From Comamonadaceae bacterium (GTDB lineage Bacteria > Pseudomonadota > Gammaproteobacteria > Burkholderiales > Burkholderiaceae_C), in the NCBI GenBank assembly GCA_027488985.1, contig JAIYAR010000003.1, positions 287,997-351,996 on the forward strand: 64,000 bases of DNA, in the 5' to 3' direction. The notes below the pieces were generated by a model. It was not told the DNA's origin, searched no databases, and worked only from the letters and a program-made list of their open reading frames with translations. The position numbers and the translations under genes are program-made. This document shows, in pieces, positions 51,626 through 60,585 of the stretch (position 1 is the stretch's first letter; every line of letters starts with the position of its first letter).

Positions 51626-53433
51626 TGAAAGCACGCTACCTCCCCGCCCTTGTGGCCCGCTCACTCGCCTTGGCCCTGGTGTGGGCAAGCCTGCTGATCG
51701 CGCCCACCGCCGGAGCACAAACGGCCTACGTGCTGGACGACGCCGTAGGCAGCTTCAGGCTACAGGGCACCTTGTCTTTTTTGACGGTCGAAGGTGCTGG
51801 CAGCTCCCTCGACGAGATACTGAAACGGGATCGGGCCCGTTTCACACCCGCGGACACTGTGCGCAGCATGCCGCTCCAAGACGGCAACACCGTGTGGGTG
51901 CGCCTGCGCTTTGAGCGCGACGCTCGCTCTACCGCCCGCTGGATGCTGGCCGTCCCTCTGCCCTACCTGGACTATGCAGCGCTATACCAACCCGATGGCA
52001 AAGGCGGCTGGTCCCGCCAGATTGCGGGCGACAGTGTGGCAGTCGGCCAATGGAGCCGGCCGGCGCTCTACCCCGATTTCAGGCTGGATGTCCCGGCCGA
52101 AGGCGCCTACGACGTTTACTTGGAACTCCGCAACTTCAAACCCACGCTGGTGCCCGTACTCCTCGCCACCGAGAGCCGGCGCAACAGCCAGAGCGAGTTG
52201 GAGCATTTGCTTCTCGGTGGCCTGTTCGGCGCACTGGTGATGCTGGTCGGCGTTTGCGCGATCCACTATGCGCAAAGCCGTAGTGCAGACGATGGCTGGT
52301 ACACGATGTACGCAGCCGGCATGGTGGTGGTGGTGAGTTGCATGACCGGGCTTTCAGGTCAGTGGTTGTGGCCCCAGTCGCCTGCATGGTCCAACTACAC
52401 CCATCTGAGCATGCCCATCCTGGGCCTCAGCACCACGCTGATTTTCGTCCGGCACATCACGTCGCTGGACGCCGGATTCCCGCGGCTTTCTCAGACCCTC
52501 TATGCGGTCGCCGGCTTCGGCATACCGATCGCTCTTCTGGGTGTCGCCATCGATCGCCGAGTGGCAGACATGTTCAACGCCGCCTACCTCGCACTGTGTC
52601 CCTTGCTGCTGTTGGTGGCAACGGTTCAGACCTGGCGACGCGGGCATGCGGTGGGGCGCTGGCTGACCATTGCCTACCTTCCCACCGGCCTGGTCACCCT
52701 GTATATCGCGCTGCAAATGCTTCTGCTGATTCCTGCTTGGTGGCAATCGCGCTATTTGATGGTGATTGCAGTGGCACTTTCGGTGCCTTTGCTTCAGCAG
52801 GCCCTGCACCTGCGGGCCCGGGAGCGCCGCGAGGCACAGGACCGGGCCAACGCACTGCCAACCCAGGATGCGCTGACCGGGCTGCTGACCCGCCCTCTGT
52901 TCGACACCCAGGTGGAGCTGGCCATCAAGCGGGCGCGACAACGCCGGGAGCCATCGGCCATCGTGATGGTCGAAATCGTGAACTACAGCTACCTGCGCGA
53001 TTCCTATGGCGATGCTATCGCCGAACAGTGTCTGTTGCGCGCCGCCGTCAAGCTGCACAGGGTACTGCGGGATGTAGACCCCGCCGGCCGGGTCGAGACA
53101 GCGCGATTCGGACTGGTGTTGGATGGTGTGGCGTCACGCCAGGAACTCACCGAACGCATGGTGCGGTTGGTGGCCTCCGGACTGATTCCGCTGCCGGGCT
53201 TGAAACCCGAGGTGACCCTGCAGTTCCACATCAGCTGCGCTTTGCTGACCGAGGTAGTCGCCGACAAGCGCACCATTCTCCAAGAGCTGGCGGATGTGTT
53301 GCACGGCATGTCACCCCGCACCCGCAGACCCATCCGCTTCCTGGAGCCTGCGCCGACCATGCCCGCGGCGTTTACCCCGGCCGACGACAACGACTCAGAC
53401 CGCGCCCCGCTTACCCCTCACTCGAAGCCATAA
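51622..53433 (+). CDS. 7TM receptor-like protein with degenerate GGDEF domain (second copy)
   Basis: 603-residue paralogue of the preceding gene, with the same order: signal peptide, 7TMR-DISM sensor domain (about 30-190), seven helices (about 195-395), and a GGDEF-fold domain. The domain begins DALTGLLTRPLF and the signature is ETARF (492-496) instead of GGDEF. The two share long similar stretches such as CLLRAAVKLHRVLRDVDPA and LVASGLIPL, so they are a tandem duplication. A C-terminal extension of about 20 residues is absent from the first copy. The 3' end overlaps the convergent MOSC gene by 16 bases. Confidence 0.8.
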   Translation: MMKARYLPALVARSLALALVWASLLIAPTAGAQTAYVLDDAVGSFRLQGTLSFLTVEGAGSSLDEILKRDRARFTPADTVRSMPLQDGNTVWVRLRFERDARSTARWMLAVPLPYLDYAALYQPDGKGGWSRQIAGDSVAVGQWSRPALYPDFRLDVPAEGAYDVYLELRNFKPTLVPVLLATESRRNSQSELEHLLLGGLFGALVMLVGVCAIHYAQSRSADDGWYTMYAAGMVVVVSCMTGLSGQWLWPQSPAWSNYTHLSMPILGLSTTLIFVRHITSLDAGFPRLSQTLYAVAGFGIPIALLGVAIDRRVADMFNAAYLALCPLLLLVATVQTWRRGHAVGRWLTIAYLPTGLVTLYIALQMLLLIPAWWQSRYLMVIAVALSVPLLQQALHLRARERREAQDRANALPTQDALTGLLTRPLFDTQVELAIKRARQRREPSAIVMVEIVNYSYLRDSYGDAIAEQCLLRAAVKLHRVLRDVDPAGRVETARFGLVLDGVASRQELTERMVRLVASGLIPLPGLKPEVTLQFHISCALLTEVVADKRTILQELADVLHGMSPRTRRPIRFLEPAPTMPAAFTPADDNDSDRAPLTPHSKP

Positions 53434-54299
53434 CTCCCAGCTACCGGCTGGCCCACGCGCAACATCGCACCGCTGCCTGAGAGCACCACCGCATTCATGC
53501 CAAAGGTGATCGCACCATTCAAGCGGCTGTCCTGCCGGTAGGTCAAAAGGGCATCCCCTACCCCCGGATGGCTTTGTGCGGTAGCCGGGTCGATGTTGGG
53601 AATCGGGCAACGCGCACAGGGCTTGACCAATGCGAGCTGTGGGGCGATGCCACGGTCTGTGTCCGCTCCAACTTCCAACATTGTGATGTGATCCTCATCG
53701 TGCGCTTCCAGGCCACCCAACACCAGATTGGGGCGAAAGCGTGCCATAGCAACTGCCGGCAAACCGGAATCGACCAACCGGGCATTGAGAGGGACCATGG
53801 CGGCTTCGGTAGTAACCAGCACCGGATAGCCATCGGCAAAATGGGTATGACTCAAAACGCCAGCCGTCCAACGCGAGCTGCAAGCGCGCCGCACTTCGGG
53901 CGCAAACCGCACCAGGCGTACCCCGGGCTGCGCCAGCGCCTGCTGCAACCAGACAGCCACGCTGTCGCCCATGTCCATGGCGTCCAGCGTATCGTCCCAG
54001 ACCTCTACCCGGCACCGCGGGCCTATTGCGTCCAGGGGCACTGACAGTGGAGCCATGGAGGGGGCTTGCAATTGCAAAGCATCGGCCGTCAACTGAGGCT
54101 GCACCAATGCCATGCGCGGGCACTCGCGCTGGGTCAGAAACAAGCCTCCGGCATCCACCACCATCCAGTGCCTATCCCATTCCAGACCGGTTTCCAGCAA
54201 ACGGGCCTGCGTGACCGCCACTCCAGCCAGCGACTTGACGGGGTAGATCATCAGGGCGGCAATGTGGCCGTGGACATCGGGGGTGAAACTCTGTGGCAT
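53418..54299 (-). CDS. MOSC domain protein (YcbX-like)
   Basis: 293-residue protein with an N-terminal beta-barrel MOSC_N domain (IAALMIYPVKSLAGVAV) and a C-terminal MOSC domain containing a cysteine in KPCARCPIPNIDP, which could bind molybdenum cofactor. Relatives detoxify N-hydroxylated bases. I chose ATG 54299 because AGGAAAG lies just upstream; a longer frame starts at 54335. It is divergent from the monooxygenase. Confidence 0.9.
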   Translation of the reverse strand: MPQSFTPDVHGHIAALMIYPVKSLAGVAVTQARLLETGLEWDRHWMVVDAGGLFLTQRECPRMALVQPQLTADALQLQAPSMAPLSVPLDAIGPRCRVEVWDDTLDAMDMGDSVAVWLQQALAQPGVRLVRFAPEVRRACSSRWTAGVLSHTHFADGYPVLVTTEAAMVPLNARLVDSGLPAVAMARFRPNLVLGGLEAHDEDHITMLEVGADTDRGIAPQLALVKPCARCPIPNIDPATAQSHPGVGDALLTYRQDSRLNGAITFGMNAVVLSGSGAMLRVGQPVAGSYGFE

Positions 54300-54355
54300 G
54301 GGGCTTTCCTGGTGCATAGAGCCCACATTGTGCACAGCCCTCCTACAATGACCGC

Positions 54356-55483
54356 ATGCCCCAAACCTATGACATTTGCATCCGTGGCGCCGGCATTGTG
54401 GGGCGCACGCTGGCGCTGCATCTGGCGGCCAAGCGACTGAAAGTCTCCCTCGTCATCGCCCCTGCCGGCAGCAGCACTACCGAAGCGGATGTGCGCGCCT
54501 ATGCCCTGAACCAATCCTCCCGAGCGCTTCTGGAAGCCGTGCGATGCTGGCCGGCCGGTGACAGCGCGACCCCCGTCTTGCACATGGCCGTCGAAGCCGG
54601 TGCGCAATCCCGCGTGGATTTTGATGCCGCCGAACAAGGCGTGGAGGCCTTGAATTGGATTGTGGATGTGCCTGTGCTGGAACAGCAACTGGCGCAAGCC
54701 GTGCAATTTCAGCCGCTGATCACGGTCGTGGACACCCCGCAAACGGCCCTTCTCACCGTGGTGTGCGAAGGCCGTGCCAGTGCCACCCGCGAAGAATTCG
54801 GCGCCGATTTCGATGTGCACCGTTACGGGCAGTGGGCAGTGGCAGCCCGGGTAGAGAGTGAACAACCCCACGGGCAGACTGCACGACAGTGGTTCAACGA
54901 AGGTGAGATTACTGCCCTGTTGCCTTTGGGCGGCCCGCAAGGGAACTTCCACGCGCTGGTGTGGTCAGTCAGTCCCGAGCGCGCACAAGAACTGCTGAAC
55001 ACCTCCGACATGGATTTCACCTCCGCACTGCAGACGGCTACCCGCATGGCGGTTGGCGGCTTGCGGCTTTGCAGCCCGCGGGCCAGCTGGTCACTACAAC
55101 ATGCAGTGGCCAAGCGCTGGGCCGGCACGTCAACTCAGGCGGGCGCTGAACGTGCATGGGTCCTGGCCGGTGATGCCGCCCACAACGTGCACCCGCTGGC
55201 GGGCCAAGGTCTGAACCTCGGCCTGGGAGATGTGGCCGAACTTGTGAAGGTGCTGGATAACCGTGGCTACTGGCGCGGCGTCGACGACATGCGCCTATTG
55301 CGCCAGTACGAACGGGCACGCAAAGCGGAATTTGCACTGGTGGGCGGCAGCGGAGACTCGCTGCAACAGCTATTCACACATCCCCACGCACTGGTACACG
55401 CTGCGCGCAACTGGGGCTTGCGAGGCTTTGACCAGTTTGTGCCGCTCAAACGCTGGGTCGCCCGGCGCGCCATGGGCCTGTGA
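54356..55483 (+). CDS. UbiH/UbiF/COQ6 family FAD-dependent monooxygenase
   Basis: 375-residue flavoprotein hydroxylase family member. The FAD-binding GxGxxG loop is IRGAGIVGRTLALHLA at about 8-23, and the second FAD motif is VLAGDAAHNVHPLAGQGLNLGLGD (about residues 265-288). This group hydroxylates the ubiquinone ring, but this protein cannot be assigned to a ring position. It is followed by dsbC (41-base gap). Confidence 0.9.
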   Translation: MPQTYDICIRGAGIVGRTLALHLAAKRLKVSLVIAPAGSSTTEADVRAYALNQSSRALLEAVRCWPAGDSATPVLHMAVEAGAQSRVDFDAAEQGVEALNWIVDVPVLEQQLAQAVQFQPLITVVDTPQTALLTVVCEGRASATREEFGADFDVHRYGQWAVAARVESEQPHGQTARQWFNEGEITALLPLGGPQGNFHALVWSVSPERAQELLNTSDMDFTSALQTATRMAVGGLRLCSPRASWSLQHAVAKRWAGTSTQAGAERAWVLAGDAAHNVHPLAGQGLNLGLGDVAELVKVLDNRGYWRGVDDMRLLRQYERARKAEFALVGGSGDSLQQLFTHPHALVHAARNWGLRGFDQFVPLKRWVARRAMGL

Positions 55484-55524
55484 AGCACCAGCCATCTCCA
55501 TTTTTTTGACCGGACCCTGACCTT

Positions 55525-56253
55525 ATGCATTTCACCCGATTGTTTGTTGCCGCCCTGGGGCTGGCACTCGCCGCGCTGTCCACCGGCGCCACAGCCCAGG
55601 AAGCCGCCATCCGCGAAGCCATCGCCAAGCGCGTGCCCCAACTCAAGGCCATCGATGAAGTCCGGCCTGCCGGCATTCCCGGCCTGTACGAAATCCGCGT
55701 CAATGGCGCGGAGATCTACTACACCGATGCCAAAGGCAACTACCTCATCCAGGGCAACCTGTTCGAGACCAAAGGCTTGCGTAACCTGACCGAAGAACGC
55801 ATCAACAAACTCACTGCCATCAAGTTCAGCAGCCTGCCGATCAAAGACGCTTTCACCATCGTGCGCGGCAACGGTGCCCGCAAGCTGGCGGTATTTGAAG
55901 ACCCCAACTGCGGCTACTGCAAGCGCTTCGAGCGCGACCTGCAGAAAATCGACAACGTGACCATCTACATGTTTCTTTACCCCATTCTCGGCCCGGACTC
56001 GACCGAGAAATCCAAGGCTATCTGGTGCAGCAAAGACAAAGTCGCCGCCTGGCAGGACTGGATGCTACGCGACCAACCCGCGCCTGCTGCCGCAGCCATG
56101 TGCGACACCTCGCCGCTGGCACGCAACGTCGAGTTCGGCAAAACCTACCGCATTCAGGGCACGCCCATGCTCTTGTTTGAAAATGGCAACCGCGTGCCCG
56201 GCGCCATCGATGCGCAGCAGATTGAAAAGCACCTGAAAGACGCTAAAGGCTGA
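55525..56253 (+). CDS. dsbC: Periplasmic disulfide isomerase DsbC
   Basis: 242-residue thioredoxin-fold isomerase. A signal peptide (cleaved near ATAQE, about residue 24) is followed by an N-terminal dimerisation domain, and the active site is CGYC (Cys129-Cys132) in EDPNCGYCKRFE. A second cysteine pair (IWCSKDK and AMCDTS) forms a structural disulfide. It corrects wrong disulfides in the periplasm, kept reduced by DsbD. Confidence 0.95.
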   Translation: MHFTRLFVAALGLALAALSTGATAQEAAIREAIAKRVPQLKAIDEVRPAGIPGLYEIRVNGAEIYYTDAKGNYLIQGNLFETKGLRNLTEERINKLTAIKFSSLPIKDAFTIVRGNGARKLAVFEDPNCGYCKRFERDLQKIDNVTIYMFLYPILGPDSTEKSKAIWCSKDKVAAWQDWMLRDQPAPAAAAMCDTSPLARNVEFGKTYRIQGTPMLLFENGNRVPGAIDAQQIEKHLKDAKG

Positions 56254-56261
56254 GCCCGGCG

Positions 56262-56328
56262 TCCGCTAAAGCGCTCCTGAATTCATAGCTGCCCGCGCAC
56301 ATTTTGCGGGCGCAAACTGGTGATTTGG
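56262..56328 (+). repeat. Dispersed repeat copy between dsbC and the M61 peptidase
   Basis: GAATTCATAGCTGCCCGCGC, then ACATTTTGCGGGCGCAAACT and GGTGATTTGG. Contains a short inverted repeat CCCGCGC / GCGGGCG. It ends two bases before the M61 start. Confidence 0.7.
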
Positions 56329-56329
56329 C

Positions 56330-58195
56330 ATGAGAAGCACCCCCAAGACATCCCGCCCCCTTGCCGCGACCCTGCACCCCGCCGGGGCAGTGCATTACCG
56401 CATTTCAGTGGGCGATCTGCACAGCCACATCTTCCAGGTCAACATGACTGTGGCATCACCTGCTGCGCAGCAGGCACTGAGCTTGCCGGCCTGGATACCG
56501 GGGAGCTACCTGATCCGGGAATTCGCCAAACACCTGCAAAAGCTGGAGGCCCGCCAAGGCGGCAAGCGTGTGCCTCTGGTCCAGCGGGACAAGGCCACGT
56601 GGCAAGCCAACTGCCGCCCTGATTTACCGCTGGAGCTCAGTTACGAGGTCTATGCCTTTGACGCCTCGGTGCGCACCGCGTGGCTGGACGCCCAGCGCGG
56701 CTTCTTCAACGGCACCAGCCTGTGTCTGCAAGTGCCCGAAGCTGCGGCACAGCCCCACACGATTGAAATTCTTCCGGTGGAAGGCGCTCAAGGCTGGCAA
56801 CTCGCCACCGGGCTAGAGCCGGTACGTATCGACAAAGCAGGCTTCGGCCTCTACCGCGCCGCGGATTACGACACCTTGGTGGACTGCCCGGTAGAGCTGG
56901 GTCCGTTCTGGAGCGGCAGTTTCGAGGTGTTCGGCGTGCCGCACCGCTTTGTGGTGGCGGGCGCCCCGCCCAGCTTCGACAGTGAGCAACTGCTGGCCGA
57001 TACCCGCGCCATCTGCGAGGCCGAGATGCGTTTCTGGCATGGAGACGAACTAGATAGCTATCAAAAGGAGAGCACTTCGCGCACGAAGGATAAGCGCCAG
57101 AGCCCGATTCCATTCAAAAACTACGTGTTCATGCTGGCTGCGGTGCATGACGGCTACGGCGGGCTGGAGCACAAAAACTCCACCGCGCTCATCTGCAACC
57201 GCAAGGACCTGCCGCGCCTGCCCCGCAACACGCTGGCACCCACCACGCACAAGCAGCCCGAGGGCTACACCACGCTGCTCGGCTTGATCAGCCACGAGTA
57301 CTTCCACACCTGGAACGTCAAGCGCCTGCGCCCCGCCGAGCTGGCCGTCTACGACTATCGCGCGGAGAACTACACCGAGCTGCTGTGGTTCTTTGAGGGC
57401 TTTACCAGCTACTACGACGACCTGCTGTTACGTCGCGCCAAGCGCATCGACAACGCGGCCTACCTCAAGCTGCTCTCCAAAACCATCAATCAAGTGAACC
57501 AGACGCCAGGCCGTCTGGTGCAAAGCGTGGCCCAAAGCAGCTTTGACGCCTGGGTGAAGTACTACCGCCAGGATGAGAACACCGCCAACGCTACGGTGAG
57601 CTACTACACCAAGGGCTCCTTGGTGGGCCTGTGTCTGGACCTGACCCTGCGTGCCGAGGGCAAGACCACGCTGGACGCCGTGATGCGCGGCCTGTGGACA
57701 CGCTGCGCCGGTGGCCCCATGACCGAGGCTGACTTACTGGCCGTGCTGCAGGGGCTGAGCGGCCGCTCGTTTGCCAAAGACATGGAGCGCTGGGTGCACA
57801 GCACCAAGGAACTGCCGGTGGCCGAGCTGTTGGAGCAGCATGGCGTGCAAGTGAACCGCGAGCCGGACCAAGTGGCACAACAATTGGGGCTGCGCGTGAA
57901 GGAAAGCGGCGGGCTGTTCATCCAGCAAGTGCTACGCGGCGGTGCGGCCGAAAAGGCCGGATTTGCAGCAGGAGACGAATGGCTGGCCGTGCAAACCGAA
58001 GGCGAGCCTTGGCGCATGCAGGTCTTGGATGACCTGACGCTCTACACCGGCAAAGCAAAGAAAGTCACGGCTCTGGTGTCCCGCGACAAGCGGCTGATGA
58101 ATCTGCCGCTCACCCTGCCCGCAGCCAGCCAGGCCGTGCGCCTGTCGGTGCGCGATATGGCCGCTGCCAACAAATGGCTGGGCAGTTCCAGCTGA
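56330..58195 (+). CDS. M61 family metallopeptidase with PDZ domain
   Basis: 621-residue glycyl-aminopeptidase-like protease. The zinc motif HEYFH (322-326) and the downstream ENYTELLWFFEGFTSYYDD supply the metal ligands. A PDZ domain occupies about 500-590. It lacks a clear signal peptide. A dispersed repeat is read in frame at about residues 242-261 (57052-57111), inserting a charged stretch before FKNYVFMLAAVHDGYGG. The start follows a repeat copy, so promoter elements upstream may have been altered. Confidence 0.93.
   Translation: MRSTPKTSRPLAATLHPAGAVHYRISVGDLHSHIFQVNMTVASPAAQQALSLPAWIPGSYLIREFAKHLQKLEARQGGKRVPLVQRDKATWQANCRPDLPLELSYEVYAFDASVRTAWLDAQRGFFNGTSLCLQVPEAAAQPHTIEILPVEGAQGWQLATGLEPVRIDKAGFGLYRAADYDTLVDCPVELGPFWSGSFEVFGVPHRFVVAGAPPSFDSEQLLADTRAICEAEMRFWHGDELDSYQKESTSRTKDKRQSPIPFKNYVFMLAAVHDGYGGLEHKNSTALICNRKDLPRLPRNTLAPTTHKQPEGYTTLLGLISHEYFHTWNVKRLRPAELAVYDYRAENYTELLWFFEGFTSYYDDLLLRRAKRIDNAAYLKLLSKTINQVNQTPGRLVQSVAQSSFDAWVKYYRQDENTANATVSYYTKGSLVGLCLDLTLRAEGKTTLDAVMRGLWTRCAGGPMTEADLLAVLQGLSGRSFAKDMERWVHSTKELPVAELLEQHGVQVNREPDQVAQQLGLRVKESGGLFIQQVLRGGAAEKAGFAAGDEWLAVQTEGEPWRMQVLDDLTLYTGKAKKVTALVSRDKRLMNLPLTLPAASQAVRLSVRDMAAANKWLGSSS
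57052..57111 (+). repeat. Dispersed repeat copy inside the M61 peptidase gene
   Basis: AGATAGCTATCAAAAGGAGA, then GCACTTCGCGCACGAAGGAT and AAGCGCCAGAGCCCGATTC. It is read in frame and encodes a polar stretch beginning SYQKESTSRTKDKRQSP. Confidence 0.65.
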
Positions 58196-58219
58196 AGCGG
58201 CCGTCCTGATGCTTCGTAG

Positions 58220-59044
58220 CTAATTGCCGGTAAACCGCGGGGCGCGTTTCTCGCGGAAGGCCATCACGCCCTCCAGATAGTCATGGGTGCGACCCATGGC
58301 GCTTTGGGTATCCCGCTCGGCGTCCAGCTGCTGGTTCAGGCTGCGGTTAAGCCCGTCGCGCAGCAAATGGCGGGTGGCCACCAGCGCGGTAGTCGGCATG
58401 GCAGCCAGGCGCTGCGCCATGTCCATGGCGGCTGCCACACAGTCATCGGCCACATCCCAAATCAGCCCCCAATCTTTGGCCTGCGATGCTGGAAGCGCGT
58501 CCCCGGTCATTGCCAAGGCGAGCGCGCGGGCCATACCCAGGCGCTGGGGCATGAACCAGCTGCTACCGGCGTCAGGCACTAGCCCTATCTTGCTGAATGC
58601 CTGAATGAACTTGGCGCCCGGCGCCGCAATCGCTACATCGCAAGCCAATGCCAGCGATGCCCCGGCTCCCGCGGCCACGCCATTGACGGCAGCAATCACC
58701 GGCATGCGCAAAGCCTGAATCCGCCGGGTGGTAGGGTTGAAGGCCTGGTCGATCACGGGGCCCGGGTCGGCGCGCTCCACGAGGTTGGGGCCGGGCTCGA
58801 AATCAAACCCCGTCAAATCAGCCCCCGCGCAAAAGCCACGGCCTGCACCGGTGATGACCACGGCGCGGATGGCGGCGTCCGCCTCCGTTCGGTCCAGTGC
58901 GTTCCACAAATCAGCATGCATTTGGCGGGTGAAGCTGTTCAATGCCGCGGGGCGATTCAACGTCAACAAGGCGACGGCGCCCCGTGCGGCGTAGGTAACG
59001 GTAGATTGAGAGGCGTGGGTAGGAGTCGTGCCGGCGTCAGTCAT
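58220..59044 (-). CDS. Enoyl-CoA hydratase/isomerase family protein (PaaG-like)
   Basis: 274-residue crotonase-fold protein. It shows the oxyanion-hole regions [13 protein letters not shown] and [16 protein letters not shown], and [15 protein letters not shown], where Asp replaces the second catalytic Glu. That pattern favours the isomerase PaaG of phenylacetate catabolism rather than a hydratase. ATG 59044 is used; the much longer frame upstream is antisense to the neighbour. Divergent from the hydratase gene by 54 bases. Confidence 0.85.
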   Translation of the reverse strand: MTDAGTTPTHASQSTVTYAARGAVALLTLNRPAALNSFTRQMHADLWNALDRTEADAAIRAVVITGAGRGFCAGADLTGFDFEPGPNLVERADPGPVIDQAFNPTTRRIQALRMPVIAAVNGVAAGAGASLALACDVAIAAPGAKFIQAFSKIGLVPDAGSSWFMPQRLGMARALALAMTGDALPASQAKDWGLIWDVADDCVAAAMDMAQRLAAMPTTALVATRHLLRDGLNRSLNQQLDAERDTQSAMGRTHDYLEGVMAFREKRAPRFTGN

Positions 59045-59098
59045 GTGCAAACCCTCTTCGCTATAGTTCAGAACATCAAAAATCCGGAGACATCCATC

Positions 59099-59878
59099 AT
59101 GAGCTACGAATGCATCACCACCCGTATCGAAGGCGACAAGGTTGCCATCATCACGCTCAACCGCCCCAAGCAACTCAATGCCTTGAACGACCAACTGATG
59201 GATGAGCTGGGCGCCGCGCTCAAAGCCTTTGACGCGGACCCCACCATCGGCTGCATAGTGATCACCGGCAGTGAAAAAGCCTTTGCCGCGGGCGCCGACA
59301 TTACCGCCATGGCCAAGTTCAGCTTTGCAGACGCCTACAAGGGCGACTTCATCACCCGCAACTGGGAAACCATCCGTTCGATCCGCAAGCCGGTGATTGC
59401 GGCCGTGAGTGGCTTTGCGCTGGGAGGCGGTTGCGAGCTGGCCATGATGTGCGACTTCATCATTGCCGCCGACAACGCCAAGTTCGGCCAACCCGAAATC
59501 AAGCTGGGCATCATCCCCGGTGCGGGCGGAACCCAGCGCCTGCCCCGCGCGGTGGGCAAATCCAAAGCCATGGACTTGGCTCTGACCGGCCGCATGATGG
59601 ACGCCGCCGAGGCTGAACGCGCGGGCCTGGTAAGCCGCGTCGTGCCCCTGGATAAGCTGCAAGAGGAAGCGCTGGGTGCAGCGCTCCAAATCTGCGCTTT
59701 CTCCCAAGTAGCCACCATGGCAGCCAAGGAAGCGGTGAACCGTTCGTTTGAAGGCACTTTGGCCGATGGAATCGCCTTTGAGCGCCGCATGTTCCACGCC
59801 TTGTTTGCCACGGCAGACCAAAAAGAAGGCATGGACGCCTTCGTGAACAAGCGCGCGGCGAACTTTACGCACCAATAA
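59099..59878 (+). CDS. Enoyl-CoA hydratase
   Basis: 259-residue crotonase with both catalytic glutamates in [12 protein letters not shown] and [20 protein letters not shown], hence likely a true hydratase. It opens [20 protein letters not shown]. Probably fatty-acid or phenylacetate beta-oxidation (PaaF-like). ATG 59099 has weak GGAGAC upstream. It ends before tRNA-Met, whose promoter starts inside its last codons. Confidence 0.93.
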   Translation: MSYECITTRIEGDKVAIITLNRPKQLNALNDQLMDELGAALKAFDADPTIGCIVITGSEKAFAAGADITAMAKFSFADAYKGDFITRNWETIRSIRKPVIAAVSGFALGGGCELAMMCDFIIAADNAKFGQPEIKLGIIPGAGGTQRLPRAVGKSKAMDLALTGRMMDAAEAERAGLVSRVVPLDKLQEEALGAALQICAFSQVATMAAKEAVNRSFEGTLADGIAFERRMFHALFATADQKEGMDAFVNKRAANFTHQ

Positions 59879-59887
59879 TTTCTGGTC

Positions 59888-59893
59888 TATAAT
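59888..59893 (+). promoter_or_regulatory. -10 box of tRNA-Met
   Basis: A perfect TATAAT lies 10 bases before the tRNA. A TTTACG -35 candidate is at 59864-59869 (18-base spacer), inside the end of the hydratase gene. Confidence 0.7.
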
Positions 59894-59903
59894 GCCGGTC
59901 TTC

Positions 59904-59980
59904 GGTCGTATAGCTCAGTTGGTTAGAGCGCAGCATTCATAATGCTGATGTCGGTGGTTCAAGTCCACCTACGACCACCA
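59904..59980 (+). tRNA. tRNA-Met(CAU)
   Basis: 77-base tRNA: acceptor GGTCGTA / TACGACC, anticodon arm CAGCA / TGCTG with loop TTCATAA (anticodon CAT), and encoded CCA. It is not initiator-like. An isoleucine-2 tRNA with a modified C34 also has this anticodon, so the amino acid is the likely one only. Confidence 0.93.
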
Positions 59981-59984
59981 AACA

Positions 59985-60020
59985 AGAAAACCCGCAGTGC
60001 GAAAGCGCTGCGGGTTTTTT
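59985..60020 (+). terminator. Terminator after tRNA-Met
   Basis: CCCGCAGTGC GAAA GCGCTGCGGG followed by T6. One T-G wobble in the stem. Confidence 0.9.
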
Positions 60021-60091
60021 CTTGCCCAGCCCAACTCGGGGGGGCAGCCGGTAAAATGCACAACTTCATTCACAGCCTCTGGATACACACC

Positions 60092-60472
60092 ATGAACCGC
60101 TGCACTCTATTGCTCTGCGCACTTGGCCTTGCGGCAACAGGCGCCATCGCACAAACCGGCCCTACCAGCAGAAACCTCACGACCACAGACGGTGCGGTGG
60201 TAGCGGTGCGCGCCTTTCCTGCCAACGCCTTGCGCGGAACGATGATTGTTCAAGCGCCGCCCGAGGTATTGCTGGACAGCAAGGCCGACCGCCTGTCTCC
60301 CGGCGCCCGCATTCGCGGTGCCAACGGCATGCTGGCCATGTCAGCGTCCTTGCTGGGGCAAACCCTGCCGGTGATGTACACCCGTGAGCCCAACGGCATG
60401 CTGCACGATGTGTGGGTGATGACTGAGCTGGAAGCCCAGCTCCTCCCGGTCAAGCCTTCGTACTCCAAGTAA
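60092..60472 (+). CDS. Hypothetical periplasmic protein
   Basis: 126-residue exported protein with a signal peptide (MNRCTLLLCALGLAATGAIA, cleavage near residue 20). The mature part has RAFPANALRGTMIVQAPPEVLL and SPGARIRGANGMLAM, and ends in a basic tail. I do not recognise the family. I chose ATG 60092 to begin the signal peptide; upstream frame overlaps the tRNA terminator. Confidence 0.75.
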   Translation: MNRCTLLLCALGLAATGAIAQTGPTSRNLTTTDGAVVAVRAFPANALRGTMIVQAPPEVLLDSKADRLSPGARIRGANGMLAMSASLLGQTLPVMYTREPNGMLHDVWVMTELEAQLLPVKPSYSK

Positions 60473-60505
60473 GCACGCGCGCAGGGTCGCGTGGCGCGCG
60501 CTTAC
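60469..60505 (+). terminator. Hairpin after the periplasmic protein gene
   Basis: A GTAAGC..GCGCGC / GCGCGCGCTTAC stem begins at the stop codon and is followed by TTTAC. Weak T-tract. Confidence 0.5.
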
Positions 60506-60513
60506 TTTACAGC

Positions 60514-60570
60514 CATTTGGCACCCTAGCGCTCGCAGAATATGCGCGAGCAGCTCCTGAATTCATAGCAT
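60514..60570 (-). repeat. Dispersed repeat copy upstream of miaB
   Basis: On the minus strand: GAATTCAGGAGCTGCTCGCG, then CATATTCTGCGAGCGCTAGG and GTGCCAAATG. It ends 15 bases before the miaB start. Confidence 0.65.
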
Positions 60571-60585
60571 TGAAGCACATCCATC

